Assembly (NCBI GenBank): GCA_015233895.1 | Contig: JADFXG010000004.1 | Coordinates: 1-64,000 of the forward strand | Reading direction: 5' to 3' | Length of the DNA stretch: 64,000 nt | From: Nitrospirota bacterium | GTDB taxonomy: Bacteria > Nitrospirota > Thermodesulfovibrionia > Thermodesulfovibrionales > Magnetobacteriaceae | Position numbers and translations under genes: made by a program | In this document: positions 33,644-43,599 of the stretch, in pieces | Layout of the letters: every line of letters begins with the position of its first letter | Position numbering within the stretch: position 1 is the first letter of the stretch | The notes under the pieces: generated by a model | What the model was told of the DNA's origin: nothing | The model's database searches: none | The model's input: only the letters and a program-made list of their open reading frames with translations

Positions 33644-33948
33644 TAAATCCGAAACAGAAGTTAGCCAGTGCGATAGTGTTTGCATCGGTTTTTTTAGGCA
33701 GTTTCATGGGAGCAGCAGTAACAGTAATAACAACACCCAAAGCAGCCGCAGAGGGATTGAGGGACAAACTAGGTGGTACTGCAGAAGCACTGAAGGAAAA
33801 CATGACAGAACACCTTGACAGTGTTGCAATAAAACTAATAGAAAATAGCACACATTTACTGACAAAGGCAAAGATGACTATTGATAACTATGAACACATT
33901 ATAGGCACAATAAAAGAATCTCTGCCAAGTATTCTAAAGAAGAGCTGA
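33640..33948 (+). CDS. YtxH-like small membrane protein
   Basis: 102 aa. An N-terminal hydrophobic, Gly/Ala-rich segment (ASAIVFASVFLGSFMGAAVTVI) is followed by TPKAAAEGLRDKLGG and a long amphipathic helix. This is the layout of YtxH-domain proteins, often stress-related and membrane-bound. Exact function unknown. Start has a GAAGGG site and overlaps the stop of a short leader ORF. Confidence 0.65.
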   Translation: MINPKQKLASAIVFASVFLGSFMGAAVTVITTPKAAAEGLRDKLGGTAEALKENMTEHLDSVAIKLIENSTHLLTKAKMTIDNYEHIIGTIKESLPSILKKS

Positions 33949-33982
33949 CGCTCTATCCCGCTTTAGATTTTGTTAATAAACG

Positions 33983-34429
33983 TTACAGACTAAGATCAGC
34001 GAGATTAATTCGGCCGTTTTCCATTGAGGCGTACTCGACGTTTGTTTTTTCATCTTTTACCTTTATACTGAGAGTAAGCCCAAGAGATTCTCTTGCACCG
34101 GCTATGGTCTTAATAAAATTTTTTCTTTCGTTAACGCTGTTTTTTCTCCAAAGCGCACCATCAACGTTCACCAACAGCCCCCCGTCTTTCTCACTGTGGC
34201 CTTTAACAAAACCGTAGGTGTTCTTTACAAAAATTCCATCAAGTGCATTGTTAGCGGCTTCAATCATCTTTGGGTCAGTGCTTCTTTGAGGAGCCTTTGC
34301 CTGTACTCTGCCAAAACTCCCTGTAAACAGCATTATCGAATAAATGAAAATTACAGCCGCTAAGAGTATTATGCTTGCAAATTTTACTACATTTACTTTC
34401 TTAATCTTACACCCTACCGAACTCTCCAT
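33983..34429 (-). CDS. hypothetical single-pass membrane protein
   Basis: 148 aa when begun at ATG 34429, which has GGAGG about 8 nt upstream; the longer frame to 34513 has no such support. One membrane segment (FASIILLAAVIFIYSIMLF, about residues 18-37) precedes a soluble domain of about 100 residues (YGFVKGHSEKDGGLLVNVDGALW and IKTIAGARESLGLT). No family recognised. Convergent with the YtxH-like gene. Confidence 0.65.
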   Translation of the reverse strand: MESSVGCKIKKVNVVKFASIILLAAVIFIYSIMLFTGSFGRVQAKAPQRSTDPKMIEAANNALDGIFVKNTYGFVKGHSEKDGGLLVNVDGALWRKNSVNERKNFIKTIAGARESLGLTLSIKVKDEKTNVEYASMENGRINLADLSL

Positions 34430-34645
34430 GTAGAAAGCCTCCCTGGTTTTTGGTCGTACATCAATAACGATAAAACCATTGTACACTAATGTCTGAAACT
34501 TTGTAAAGAGCAAAGGGGGTCCAAATCAAGGGGAATTTGTTCTTTTTTACCAAATAGGGAAAAAGTGTTGAATATATTTTCAGGATTGTTTTATCATAGC
34601 ACTGAGGAGTTGTTACTTCAAAAAGAAAACACAGGGGATTATGAT

Positions 34646-36661
34646 ATGAAGATTAAGACGAAAATGAGAGGGACTGTGTTTGTGGTCTTTCTGCTTACTC
34701 TTGTCAGTGCTGTTTCGGTTTATGCTCTGCTTGATAAGTTAGCCTTTGACGGAAGGGTGGTTAATTATTCAGGCATAGTAAGAGGTGCAACCCAAAGACT
34801 TGTAAAGTTGGAGGTATCAGGTAAGCCAATGGACGACCTGATCCAGCAGTTAGATAAAATTATAGACGGTTTAATTAGTGGCAGCACTGAGTTACAACTG
34901 CCTGCGGTGTCCGACATCGGCTATATTGAGAACATGACCGAAGTGCGTAAGTCATGGGGTGAGCTGAAAAGTGCTATATTAAAAGGCAGGACAGATCCCG
35001 CATCGAGGGACGCCATTTTGAAGCAAAGCGAGGACTTCTTTGAATTGACCAATAAAGCAGTGTCCGCTGCTGAGAAATTCTCAAAGTATAAGATAGATAC
35101 CCTTAAGCACATACAATTATTTATTTTAATTGTCAGTTTAATTATTGTAATTTTTATATGGGTATTTAGTGATAAGCATTTCTCCTCGCCCCTTACGATG
35201 CTCGCATCGAAAGTTGACACGCTGGTAAGAGGCGACCTGAGGCTCAGTATTGATTACAGGAGTGCAGATGAAATAGGAATCCTTTCTCAAGGCATGGATG
35301 AGATGGTACGATCCTTTAGCACAACAATAAATACAATACTAAGCATTGCGGACAGACTTTCGATAAACACCGAAAAAATCATGAAATCCAAAGCGGAAAA
35401 AACAAAAGCTGGATATGAAAACCTCGCTTCACACGCATCGCAATCTGCAGGGGCCGCCGAGGATTTGACTTTCACGATTACCGACATAGCAGCCAACACA
35501 ACTTTGGTGGACGAGGCCTCTGCAGTGGCCATGGAAAGCGCAAATAAAGGTAAAAACATATCGGATGGAGCCATTGAAATTATCAATCAGGTACACGCCT
35601 CCACTTTAGAGCTTTCGTCAATGGTTAAAAACCTCAATGAAAGCGTAGCGGAAATCAGCAACGTTGTTACGGTAATCAACGACATAGCTGACCAGACCAA
35701 TCTGCTGGCGCTTAACGCAGCCATAGAGGCAGCCCGTGCCGGAGAGCAGGGACGCGGCTTTGCAGTTGTAGCCGATGAGGTACGGAAACTTGCTGAAAAA
35801 ACAATAAAACAGACAGCTGAGATTTATCAGAAAATTAAAGCCGTACAGGAGGACTCCGAGGGGACAGCTAAATCAATGGCTGATGCTTCTGTCGGTGTAT
35901 CCAAAGCTACAGAGTACATAAACGAGGTCGGCAGTTCGCTGACAAACATTGTAGATAATGTTAAAAACACACGGGATAAGGTGCAACAGATACAGACATC
36001 GGTAAACAGACAAGTTGAGCTTTCCGACAAGGTGGCATCCAATATGGTAAAGACATCTGCCGTGGTCTCTGATATGGGTAGCATGGCTAACGAGGTCATT
36101 GATGATTTGACTCTTTTAACCGGCATCTCCAGTGAATTAAGAGCGGCCTCTGCAAAGTTTAAGACCAACGCTGAGAGCATGACAAAAGCTGATATGCACA
36201 ACCAGCTTGAACGCTCAGCCCGTATCGGACATGAACCGCACCCCTCAGCGCTTGGTATGCAGTTTGACGATTCTTTTTTAGTTGGAAATCAAACAATAGA
36301 CAGACAACATCAGGAATTGTTTAAGCTAAAAAATGATCTGCTTGCAGTTATGTCCGAGGGCAAGGGAAAAGAAGAAATAGCAAAAGTTCTACATTTTCTT
36401 GAGGATTACGTAGTTAATCATTTCGCAACTGAAGAGAATTTTATGAAAAAATATGACTACCCTGATATGCACTCACACATACCTCAACATAAGGCACTAC
36501 TGGATGCGGTTGGGGGTTTTAAGGAAAGATTCATAAAAAATGGCCCGTCACGTGCCCTTCTGATGGATATTCAACAAGCGGTTGACAACTGGCTGAATGC
36601 TCATATAAAAAACGTTGACGTGTTATTGGGCAAGTTTCTTGCGTCAAAAGGAAATGCTTAA
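34646..36661 (+). CDS. methyl-accepting chemotaxis protein with C-terminal haemerythrin
   Basis: 671 aa, ATG 34646 chosen because the upstream 27 codons lack a good start context. Membrane segment 1 is near residue 8-27. The periplasmic part contains NYSGIVRGATQRLVKLEV, similar to PilJ/NarX-type sensor helices. Membrane segment 2 is near 158-178, then HAMP. The MCP signalling tip is DQTNLLALNAAIEAARAGEQGRGFAVVADEVRKLAEKT. The last 130 residues form a haemerythrin: HQELFK, HFLEDYVVNHFATEE and HSHIPQHKALL with a final AHIKNVD, the iron ligands. It probably senses oxygen or NO for taxis, transmitting through CheA/CheW encoded elsewhere. Confidence 0.88.
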   Translation: MKIKTKMRGTVFVVFLLTLVSAVSVYALLDKLAFDGRVVNYSGIVRGATQRLVKLEVSGKPMDDLIQQLDKIIDGLISGSTELQLPAVSDIGYIENMTEVRKSWGELKSAILKGRTDPASRDAILKQSEDFFELTNKAVSAAEKFSKYKIDTLKHIQLFILIVSLIIVIFIWVFSDKHFSSPLTMLASKVDTLVRGDLRLSIDYRSADEIGILSQGMDEMVRSFSTTINTILSIADRLSINTEKIMKSKAEKTKAGYENLASHASQSAGAAEDLTFTITDIAANTTLVDEASAVAMESANKGKNISDGAIEIINQVHASTLELSSMVKNLNESVAEISNVVTVINDIADQTNLLALNAAIEAARAGEQGRGFAVVADEVRKLAEKTIKQTAEIYQKIKAVQEDSEGTAKSMADASVGVSKATEYINEVGSSLTNIVDNVKNTRDKVQQIQTSVNRQVELSDKVASNMVKTSAVVSDMGSMANEVIDDLTLLTGISSELRAASAKFKTNAESMTKADMHNQLERSARIGHEPHPSALGMQFDDSFLVGNQTIDRQHQELFKLKNDLLAVMSEGKGKEEIAKVLHFLEDYVVNHFATEENFMKKYDYPDMHSHIPQHKALLDAVGGFKERFIKNGPSRALLMDIQQAVDNWLNAHIKNVDVLLGKFLASKGNA

Positions 36662-36808
36662 AAACAAAGTAACTGCCGATTAGCTACCGCTAAAGTACAG
36701 GTGTGGCGATTATGTTACAAAACCTGTTGATTTTCAGACTCTTTTTGATATTCTTGAAAAATACTGGTTTCATCAGCAATAGCAGTGATGGGTCTGATAT
36801 ATTCATAT

Positions 36809-39376
36809 TCATTTACCTGATGGTTTTGAAAGCCAGGTTTCCATTTCTTTTAAAACATTCTCTGTCTCAAATTGTATATTTTCAATAAAAAGATGTATTT
36901 TTGCCTCATCTCTCTGAAAAAAGTTGTCCTTTAGATTGTTAACAGCCATTTCCATTCTAAAAGCTTCGTTACTAAGCGCTGTGGCGCCGGCATTTGCGGA
37001 CATCCCTTTAATTAAATGGACTTGTTTCTTTAGCCCCTCTATATCCTTTGCTTCAAACAGCTCCTTAAGAAAGGCTGTCTGCTTTGGAGCATCATCCAGG
37101 AAAGCCTGCCACAAATCTCTGAGAATTCTCTCATCGTATTTAACTCTCTTTAAAGTCTTCTCAACATCTAATGACAACCCGGAGGTCATTTGGGCAGGAT
37201 GCAGCAGCAGAGCTGGTTTATCAGCATTATGGGTATCAGTATCGGATTCAATCTTAGAAAAATTTGCCTTTGAGTTTCTGTGCCTTGGGATCGTGTATTT
37301 TTCAATAAGGCCATACAACTCATTGGCATCAACAGGTTTTGAGATATAATCAGATACACCTGCCTCAAGAAATTGTTCCTTATCTCCTTTTAGTGCACGG
37401 GCTGTCATGGCAATAATCGGTATATCTTTATTTAGTTCACAGCCTTTTTCACCTCGTATGTAGCGTGTAGCCTCTATACCACCCATCACAGGCATCTGTA
37501 TGTCCATAAGGATAAGATCAAAGCGTGCCTTACTTAGTATATCGATTGCCTCAATTCCGTTTCCTGCCACAACTGGCATATACCCGCGTCTTTCCAGGAG
37601 TTTCACGGCAAGTGTCTGATTTACCAGATTATCATCGGCTACAAGGATATTAAGAGACCTTCTGGACTCAAGCAGAGTGTGGCGAGTCAGAAGAGGTGCC
37701 ACAGGGTCATTCCAATTATTTATCAGAAGCGAAAGCACCTCCATTAAGTCAGATTTATAAATTGGTTTGACTATGTAGCCTGAGATGCCAAGAGTCCGGC
37801 ACTGTGCGTCATCACCTCGTAAGCCAGCCCCAACCAGCATAATCACTTTAATTTGCGACAGCTTTGCTATGGATTTCATATTTCTTGCAAACTCAAATCC
37901 ATCCATATCCGAAAGCTGGAAATCTAAAATAACTATATCATATTGAGCAGTTGAAAAGGTAAGTTTGCCGGATGCCTCATAACCGCTTGATGCCGTATCA
38001 ACATGAAATCCCTCACTTCTTAGCATATCGGCTAATCGTCTGTTGGGTGAGACATTGCTGTCCACTATCAGTATGCGTTTGTTGGTCAGATCGTTGTTTT
38101 CAACACGCAGTGCAGAAGCAACTGGTTTTGATAATACTGAAAACTTAGCAGTGAAATGGAAAGTGCTACCCTGCCCTAACCTACTTTCTACCCAAATTTC
38201 ACCACCAAGCAACTCTACAATTTTTTTCACTATTGCAAGCCCAAGCCCTGTACCTTCATACTTTTTTGCCACATGCTCTTCTACCATGCTAAAGCTGTCA
38301 AAAATCACACCGAGCTTTTCCTCTGGAATTCCTATTCCTGTATCGGAAACTGAAAAATATAACACCAATGGCTGCCCCTCAGTTGGCGGCGCTGTATTTA
38401 AGACAGTGTGTGCTGAATCCACTTTTAACTCAATTTTGCCATTTTCTGTAAATTTCAGTGAGTTTCCGGCAAGATTAACCAACACCTGTCTCAGCAAGCC
38501 TGCATCTCCACTTAGTGCTGAAGGTAAATTATTTGAAATTTTGATATTAAACGCCAGCCCCTTTTTCATAGCCGTAAAGGCTAATGGGTCAATAGCGTTT
38601 TTTATCGTTGTAATTAAATTAAAATCCACCTCTTTTATTTCTAGCTTACCCGATTCTATTTTAGACAGGTCCAGCACATCGTTTAACAGATCAAGCAGAT
38701 GAGAGGCAGAGTTTTTAACTATTGTGAGATACTCTCTCTGCTCTGTATCAATAAGAGTGTCCAGTGCAAGGTTGGTCATTCCTATTATTCCGTTCATAGG
38801 GGTGCGGAACTCGTGGCTCATGTTTGCTAAGAATGTGCTTTTTGCTTTATTTGCCGTCTCAGCAGCCTCTTTTGCCTCAAGCAGCTCCTTTTCTGTTTGC
38901 TTGCGGTTGGTTATGTCTCTTACAATTGCCGTATAATAATTATCGTTTTTTACATTCCACATAGCAAGAGACAGTTCTACGGAAAACTCCTCCCCACTTT
39001 TCCTTAAACCCAATAACTCGAAAGTTTTCCCAATTAAATCCGACGTTCCTGTTTGAGTTACTCTCTTTAGTCCATCTCTGTGGCTTTGCCTCAATCTTTC
39101 AGGAATCACTATTGTAATATCACTGTTTAATGCCTCAGAGACAGAATAACCAAATATATTTTCTGCTGCTCTGTTCCAGTAGATTATATGGTGGTTACCG
39201 TCTATTGTTATAATTGCATCATTGGCGGTATCAACTACTGATTGCAGCTTTTTTTGATAGATTTCCAGTGATTTATCAACACGCCGGCGCAGAGCTTTTT
39301 CTTGTTTTAACTCATCATGAGCTTTACTTAGCCTCTTTATGAGTTCATTACTATTTTTATCTATTTGCCTTATCAT
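36809..39376 (-). CDS. cytosolic PAS hybrid histidine kinase with two receivers and Hpt
   Basis: 855 aa without membrane segments. An N-terminal coiled coil leads to a PAS domain (about residues 45-160, GNHHIIYWNRAAENIFGYS). HisKA ([18 protein letters not shown]) and HATPase (GDAGLLRQVLVNLAGNSLKFT, DTGIGIPEEK, GTGLGLAIVKK) follow. Receiver 1 has phospho-Asp in IVILDFQLSDMDGF; receiver 2 has LILMDIQMPVMGG. The Hpt has its His in VHLIKGMSANAG. A phosphorelay through internal domains is expected, with a separate output regulator. Convergent with the chemoreceptor gene. Confidence 0.92.
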   Translation of the reverse strand: MIRQIDKNSNELIKRLSKAHDELKQEKALRRRVDKSLEIYQKKLQSVVDTANDAIITIDGNHHIIYWNRAAENIFGYSVSEALNSDITIVIPERLRQSHRDGLKRVTQTGTSDLIGKTFELLGLRKSGEEFSVELSLAMWNVKNDNYYTAIVRDITNRKQTEKELLEAKEAAETANKAKSTFLANMSHEFRTPMNGIIGMTNLALDTLIDTEQREYLTIVKNSASHLLDLLNDVLDLSKIESGKLEIKEVDFNLITTIKNAIDPLAFTAMKKGLAFNIKISNNLPSALSGDAGLLRQVLVNLAGNSLKFTENGKIELKVDSAHTVLNTAPPTEGQPLVLYFSVSDTGIGIPEEKLGVIFDSFSMVEEHVAKKYEGTGLGLAIVKKIVELLGGEIWVESRLGQGSTFHFTAKFSVLSKPVASALRVENNDLTNKRILIVDSNVSPNRRLADMLRSEGFHVDTASSGYEASGKLTFSTAQYDIVILDFQLSDMDGFEFARNMKSIAKLSQIKVIMLVGAGLRGDDAQCRTLGISGYIVKPIYKSDLMEVLSLLINNWNDPVAPLLTRHTLLESRRSLNILVADDNLVNQTLAVKLLERRGYMPVVAGNGIEAIDILSKARFDLILMDIQMPVMGGIEATRYIRGEKGCELNKDIPIIAMTARALKGDKEQFLEAGVSDYISKPVDANELYGLIEKYTIPRHRNSKANFSKIESDTDTHNADKPALLLHPAQMTSGLSLDVEKTLKRVKYDERILRDLWQAFLDDAPKQTAFLKELFEAKDIEGLKKQVHLIKGMSANAGATALSNEAFRMEMAVNNLKDNFFQRDEAKIHLFIENIQFETENVLKEMETWLSKPSGK

Positions 39377-39509
39377 TATATCCTGTGATATGCCGCCAGG
39401 TATTCTTTCATAACACAGTTATTCGTTTTCTATCGTTACACTTCAGCTTAGAAAGAATAATAGTTATTTTGTCATAAACTTGTAACAAAAGTAAACAAAA
39501 AAGGAATAG

Positions 39510-39559
39510 TCCGCAGATGACACAGATGTTCACAGATAAAAATCAGCTCTATCTGCGGA
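39510..39559. repeat. interspersed palindromic repeat
   Basis: TCCGCAGAT (39510-39518) and ATCTGCGGA (39551-39559) with ACACAGATGTTCACAG between, resembling a widespread short intergenic repeat type. Confidence 0.5.
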
Positions 39560-39672
39560 TTAAATCCCTGTTCTATAAAATATTGTGTTTTTAATGGCTT
39601 TAATGGTTATTATTAAAGTAACTTCTTAATTAAAGTGACTTCTCTATTAATTAGCCCTATATTAGTCAAATC

Positions 39673-39681
39673 TGGTATAAT
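39673..39681 (+). promoter_or_regulatory. extended -10 promoter abutting the transmembrane hybrid kinase
   Basis: TGG plus TATAAT (39676-39681). Six nt separate it from ATG 39688. No good -35, as expected for extended -10 promoters. Confidence 0.45.
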
Positions 39682-39687
39682 TTCTTG

Positions 39688-42600
39688 ATGACAACTACAA
39701 ACTCCGAAAAGGAAAGAGTCTATCCCGTAAGGTTGCTTGTTGTAGTGTTACTTTCCACGCTGCTGTTTTTTGCTGTGGTAGTGTGGCAGAGTTTTACCTA
39801 CATTAATGAAATCAACACCTTAAAGACAAAGCATTTTCGCCTTCAAGAGCTTATAGGTGTTATTTCAGAAAATGCCGTTGTCCTGACAATGTCTGCCCGT
39901 ATGGCTGCCGAAACCAGTGATCTGACGTGGGAGAGGCGATATTCTGATGCTGACCAGTCGCTTGATGCGGCCATTGAGGAGGCGCTAAAACTTATGCCGG
40001 AAAAAACACTGGTTGAAAGCATTACCGCCACAGATAATGCTCACAATGAACTCGTTAAGATAGAAAAACAAGCATTTGAATTAGTTCACAGAGGGCAATT
40101 AAAAGATGCAAGAGGGATATTAATAAGCCGGAATTACTCCGAACTGGAGAGTTTAAATCGCAATGGAATTAATAAAACCCTGTCGCTTATGCAGGCAGCC
40201 ATCAAAAATGAAATGCAACAGCAGCAAAAAAGGGTATATCTGACAATCCTGACTATGGCTCTTGTCATCACAATAATGCTTGCCTCATGGCTTTGGCTTC
40301 TAAAAACACTAAAAAAATACAATGACAAACGGCTGCTTGCTGAGACGGCTCTCCTGGACTCAGAAGAGAAGTCACGGCTAATCGAGGAGAACTCACGACA
40401 AACAGAAATCGGCAAACACCTTCAGACATGCAAAACCTTTACCGATTTTGGCAACACACTTACATCAAAACTTGCGCCTGTCCTGGGATTAGTTTATGGC
40501 GCTTTTTATGTAAGCAATGAAATGCACACAAGTCTCCGGAGGGTTGGAGGTTACGCCTGTGACGATATTAACCATAAATCTGTTTTTGCCTGGGGCCATG
40601 GACTTGTGGGGCAAGCGGCACTGGATAAGCGGGCAATTGCACTGCAACTTTCAACCGATGACAACATCAGCACAGCTATCGGGCTGGGTCAGCTTATCGT
40701 GAGAAACATATTGCTTGTGCCTGTCATACACATGGATGAGGTGCAGGCTGTGTTAGAGTTAGGTACTCTCGGCACTTTTAGTGACAAGCAGAGAGCTTTT
40801 ATAGACAGCTTTCTGCCTGTTGTGGCAATGAACCTTGAGATTCTGTCCTCTAACATAGAAACCCGTGAGCTGCTTGAAAAAACTCAGGCACAAGCGTCAG
40901 AACTTGCCGCATCGGAGATGCAGCTAAAGGCGCGCAGGGATGAATTGGAGGAAAGCAGGAAGGTTTTAGCTCAAGCTGAAGAGCGCAGCCGTCTTATTCT
41001 GACTTCTGTCAGTGACTGCATTGTAGGCACTGATACAGAGGGCCTGATAACATTTGCTAATCCTGCTGTTACAGCGCTCTTAGGTTACCCCGAAGATGAA
41101 ATTATTGGCAAGTCAATGCACGCAGTAATGCACTATGCGTACTCAGATGGCAGAGAGTTCCCTGTGTCAGAGTGCACGATGTTTTTGACATCTCAGGATG
41201 GCCAAAGGCGGGTGGCTGACAACGAGGTACTGTGGCATAAAAACGGCACACCACTGCCGGTAGAGTATTCAACCACAGCAGTCTATAAAGAAAACCAAAT
41301 AGTTGGAACTGTTATCGTGTTCAGGGACATTACAACACGCAAGCAAACAGAGGAGGCGATGCGGCGGGCGCGTGAAATTGCCGAGGAGGCAACCAAAATG
41401 AAGTCCGACTTCCTTGCCAATATGAGCCACGAAATCCGCACCCCTATGAATGCCATAATCGGTATGTCACACCTTGCCCTTCAAACAAATCTGGATACAA
41501 AGCAGCGTAACTACATCAGCAAAGTGGATTCTGCAGCTAAGAATCTGCTTGGGATTATCAACGATATACTGGATTTTTCAAAGATAGAGGCCGGTAAGAT
41601 GCAGTTTGAAAGCACAGATTTCTACCTTGAAGATGTAATGGAACACCTTGCAGACCTATCTGTTATAAAGGCACAGGACAAGGGACTGGAGCTGCTCTTT
41701 AATATAGGAACTGATGTACCTACGGCTCTTAAAGGCGATCCGCTAAGATTAGGGCAGGTGTTGATTAATCTTGTTAATAATGCCATTAAATTCACTGAAA
41801 AAGGTGAAATCACTGTGGGAGTCCACCGCATTGCACAAGACACAGACAGCGTGCGTTTGCGTTTTGATGTGACCGATACAGGTGTTGGTCTTACAGAGGA
41901 GCAGCGCAATAAACTGTTCACGGCCTTTACTCAGGCTGATAGTTCCACATCCCGCAAGTACGGAGGCACTGGGCTGGGACTGACCATAAGCAAGCGGCTG
42001 GTAGAGATGATGGAGGGAGAGATAGGGGTAGATAGTAGTCCCGGAGTTGGCAGCACATTTCACTTTACAGCTAAATTTGGTTTGCAAACTGAGCAGCGTA
42101 AGCTTACCACCTCCTCTCAGGACGTACAGAAACTGCGCATCATGGTAGTGGATGACAATAACAGCGCCAGGGAGATTCTGCTTTCTATGCTGTTATCACT
42201 TAAGTTTGACGCCACAGCCGTAAGCAGCGGCTCAGAGGCAATAGCGCAGCTTGAGCTAGCACAGATTCAACAAAATCCTTACGGATTGGTGCTAATGGAC
42301 TGGATGATGCCCGGCATGGACGGTGTGGAGGCCATAAAACGAATACGCTCAAATACAAAACTCTCCCATACGCCGTCTTTTATAATGGTGACTGCCTACA
42401 GCCGCGACGAGTTGGTGCTTCGATTAGAAGATACAAAAATAGAGGGTCTTTTGGTCAAACCAGTTAGTCCCTCAACCCTTCTGGACAGCATTCTTAACGC
42501 ATTTGGCAAAAGCGCAGTACATCGTCCGCGTAAACAGCAAAGGCAGGCCGATTACAAAGAGGCTGAGACACTTCTAAGGGGAGCTTATCTGCTTTTGGTT

Positions 42601-43599
42601 GAAGACAATGCCGTCAATCAGGAATTGGCACTGGAAATTTTGCAAACTGCTGGGATACGTGTTGATGTTGCAGAAAACGGATTTGAGGCGGTGAAAAAAG
42701 TTGGACAGGCAGACTATGACGGAGTGCTTATGGATTGTCAGATGCCTGTTATGGACGGCTTTGAGGCCACACGCAAAATCCGGCAGGACAAACGCTTTTC
42801 AGATATTCCTATTCTTGCTATGACCGCCAACGCTATGGAGGGGGATAAAGAAAAGTGCATTGAATGCGGTATGAATGACCATATCTCTAAGCCAATAGAT
42901 ATAGGACAGCTCTTTAAAACATTGGCTCGCTGGATTAAACCGAAAAAATCCACAGCTGGTGAAGCACCCGGTGTCACATCATCTCAGGAGGATACAGTGC
43001 CAGATATTGCCGGCCTTGAAACCAAGAAGGCTTTAAGCCGTGTTGGAGGTAATGTTAAGCTACTGCGGAAACTAATCAGCCGTTTTAGTGAAACACAAGC
43101 CGATGTAATAACAAGGATTAAATCCGCAATAGACAACAAAGACACTGAAACAGCAGTCCGTGAATCTCACACTCTTAAAGGGCTTGCCGGAAACATAGGT
43201 GCAGATGAGATATTTAATTTGGCGGCTAACTTAGAAGGAATTCTGAATAAGGGTGAGACTCAGCACCTGCCCCAGACGATTGATGAGACAGAGCGGGAAC
43301 TCAATAACCTGCTAAAGAGTATTTACGAGGGGATGCCGCACACTGAAGCAATAACTGAAATGACTGATACACCGGTAGATATGGAACTTCTTGCCTCCGA
43401 CCTGAGAAAACTACACGCTCTGCTCTCTGATGATGACTCAGAATCGGTTGATGCAATAAATAACGTAACAGACAGGCTAAAGACTGTGGGACATGGGAAT
43501 GCGGCAAAAAGTGTGCAGACAAGTATCTCCACTTATGATTTTGAAGACGCTTTGGCTAAGCTCAACGAGATTTTTCAAGTCATGGGAATATCTGTGTGA
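39688..43599 (+). CDS. transmembrane GAF-PAS hybrid histidine kinase with two receivers and Hpt
   Basis: 1303 aa, ATG 39688 preferred over the TTG one codon earlier. Membrane segments near residues 12-33 and 187-206 bracket a helical periplasmic sensor. A GAF domain (about 235-400), coiled coil, PAS (about 430-555), HisKA ([18 protein letters not shown]) and HATPase ([21 protein letters not shown]) follow. Receiver 1 phospho-Asp lies in [13 protein letters not shown], receiver 2 in [13 protein letters not shown]. The Hpt has its His in [12 protein letters not shown]. BarA-like layout with an extra receiver. Its stop overlaps the next start (TGATG). Confidence 0.92.
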   Translation: MTTTNSEKERVYPVRLLVVVLLSTLLFFAVVVWQSFTYINEINTLKTKHFRLQELIGVISENAVVLTMSARMAAETSDLTWERRYSDADQSLDAAIEEALKLMPEKTLVESITATDNAHNELVKIEKQAFELVHRGQLKDARGILISRNYSELESLNRNGINKTLSLMQAAIKNEMQQQQKRVYLTILTMALVITIMLASWLWLLKTLKKYNDKRLLAETALLDSEEKSRLIEENSRQTEIGKHLQTCKTFTDFGNTLTSKLAPVLGLVYGAFYVSNEMHTSLRRVGGYACDDINHKSVFAWGHGLVGQAALDKRAIALQLSTDDNISTAIGLGQLIVRNILLVPVIHMDEVQAVLELGTLGTFSDKQRAFIDSFLPVVAMNLEILSSNIETRELLEKTQAQASELAASEMQLKARRDELEESRKVLAQAEERSRLILTSVSDCIVGTDTEGLITFANPAVTALLGYPEDEIIGKSMHAVMHYAYSDGREFPVSECTMFLTSQDGQRRVADNEVLWHKNGTPLPVEYSTTAVYKENQIVGTVIVFRDITTRKQTEEAMRRAREIAEEATKMKSDFLANMSHEIRTPMNAIIGMSHLALQTNLDTKQRNYISKVDSAAKNLLGIINDILDFSKIEAGKMQFESTDFYLEDVMEHLADLSVIKAQDKGLELLFNIGTDVPTALKGDPLRLGQVLINLVNNAIKFTEKGEITVGVHRIAQDTDSVRLRFDVTDTGVGLTEEQRNKLFTAFTQADSSTSRKYGGTGLGLTISKRLVEMMEGEIGVDSSPGVGSTFHFTAKFGLQTEQRKLTTSSQDVQKLRIMVVDDNNSAREILLSMLLSLKFDATAVSSGSEAIAQLELAQIQQNPYGLVLMDWMMPGMDGVEAIKRIRSNTKLSHTPSFIMVTAYSRDELVLRLEDTKIEGLLVKPVSPSTLLDSILNAFGKSAVHRPRKQQRQADYKEAETLLRGAYLLLVEDNAVNQELALEILQTAGIRVDVAENGFEAVKKVGQADYDGVLMDCQMPVMDGFEATRKIRQDKRFSDIPILAMTANAMEGDKEKCIECGMNDHISKPIDIGQLFKTLARWIKPKKSTAGEAPGVTSSQEDTVPDIAGLETKKALSRVGGNVKLLRKLISRFSETQADVITRIKSAIDNKDTETAVRESHTLKGLAGNIGADEIFNLAANLEGILNKGETQHLPQTIDETERELNNLLKSIYEGMPHTEAITEMTDTPVDMELLASDLRKLHALLSDDDSESVDAINNVTDRLKTVGHGNAAKSVQTSISTYDFEDALAKLNEIFQVMGISV

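Larger units (their letters stand above)
39377..39687. other. divergent gap between two hybrid kinase genes
   Basis: About 311 bp. It contains a 9-bp inverted repeat TCCGCAGAT/ATCTGCGGA (39510-39559) and the promoter of the downstream kinase. Nothing else was recognised. Confidence 0.5.
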
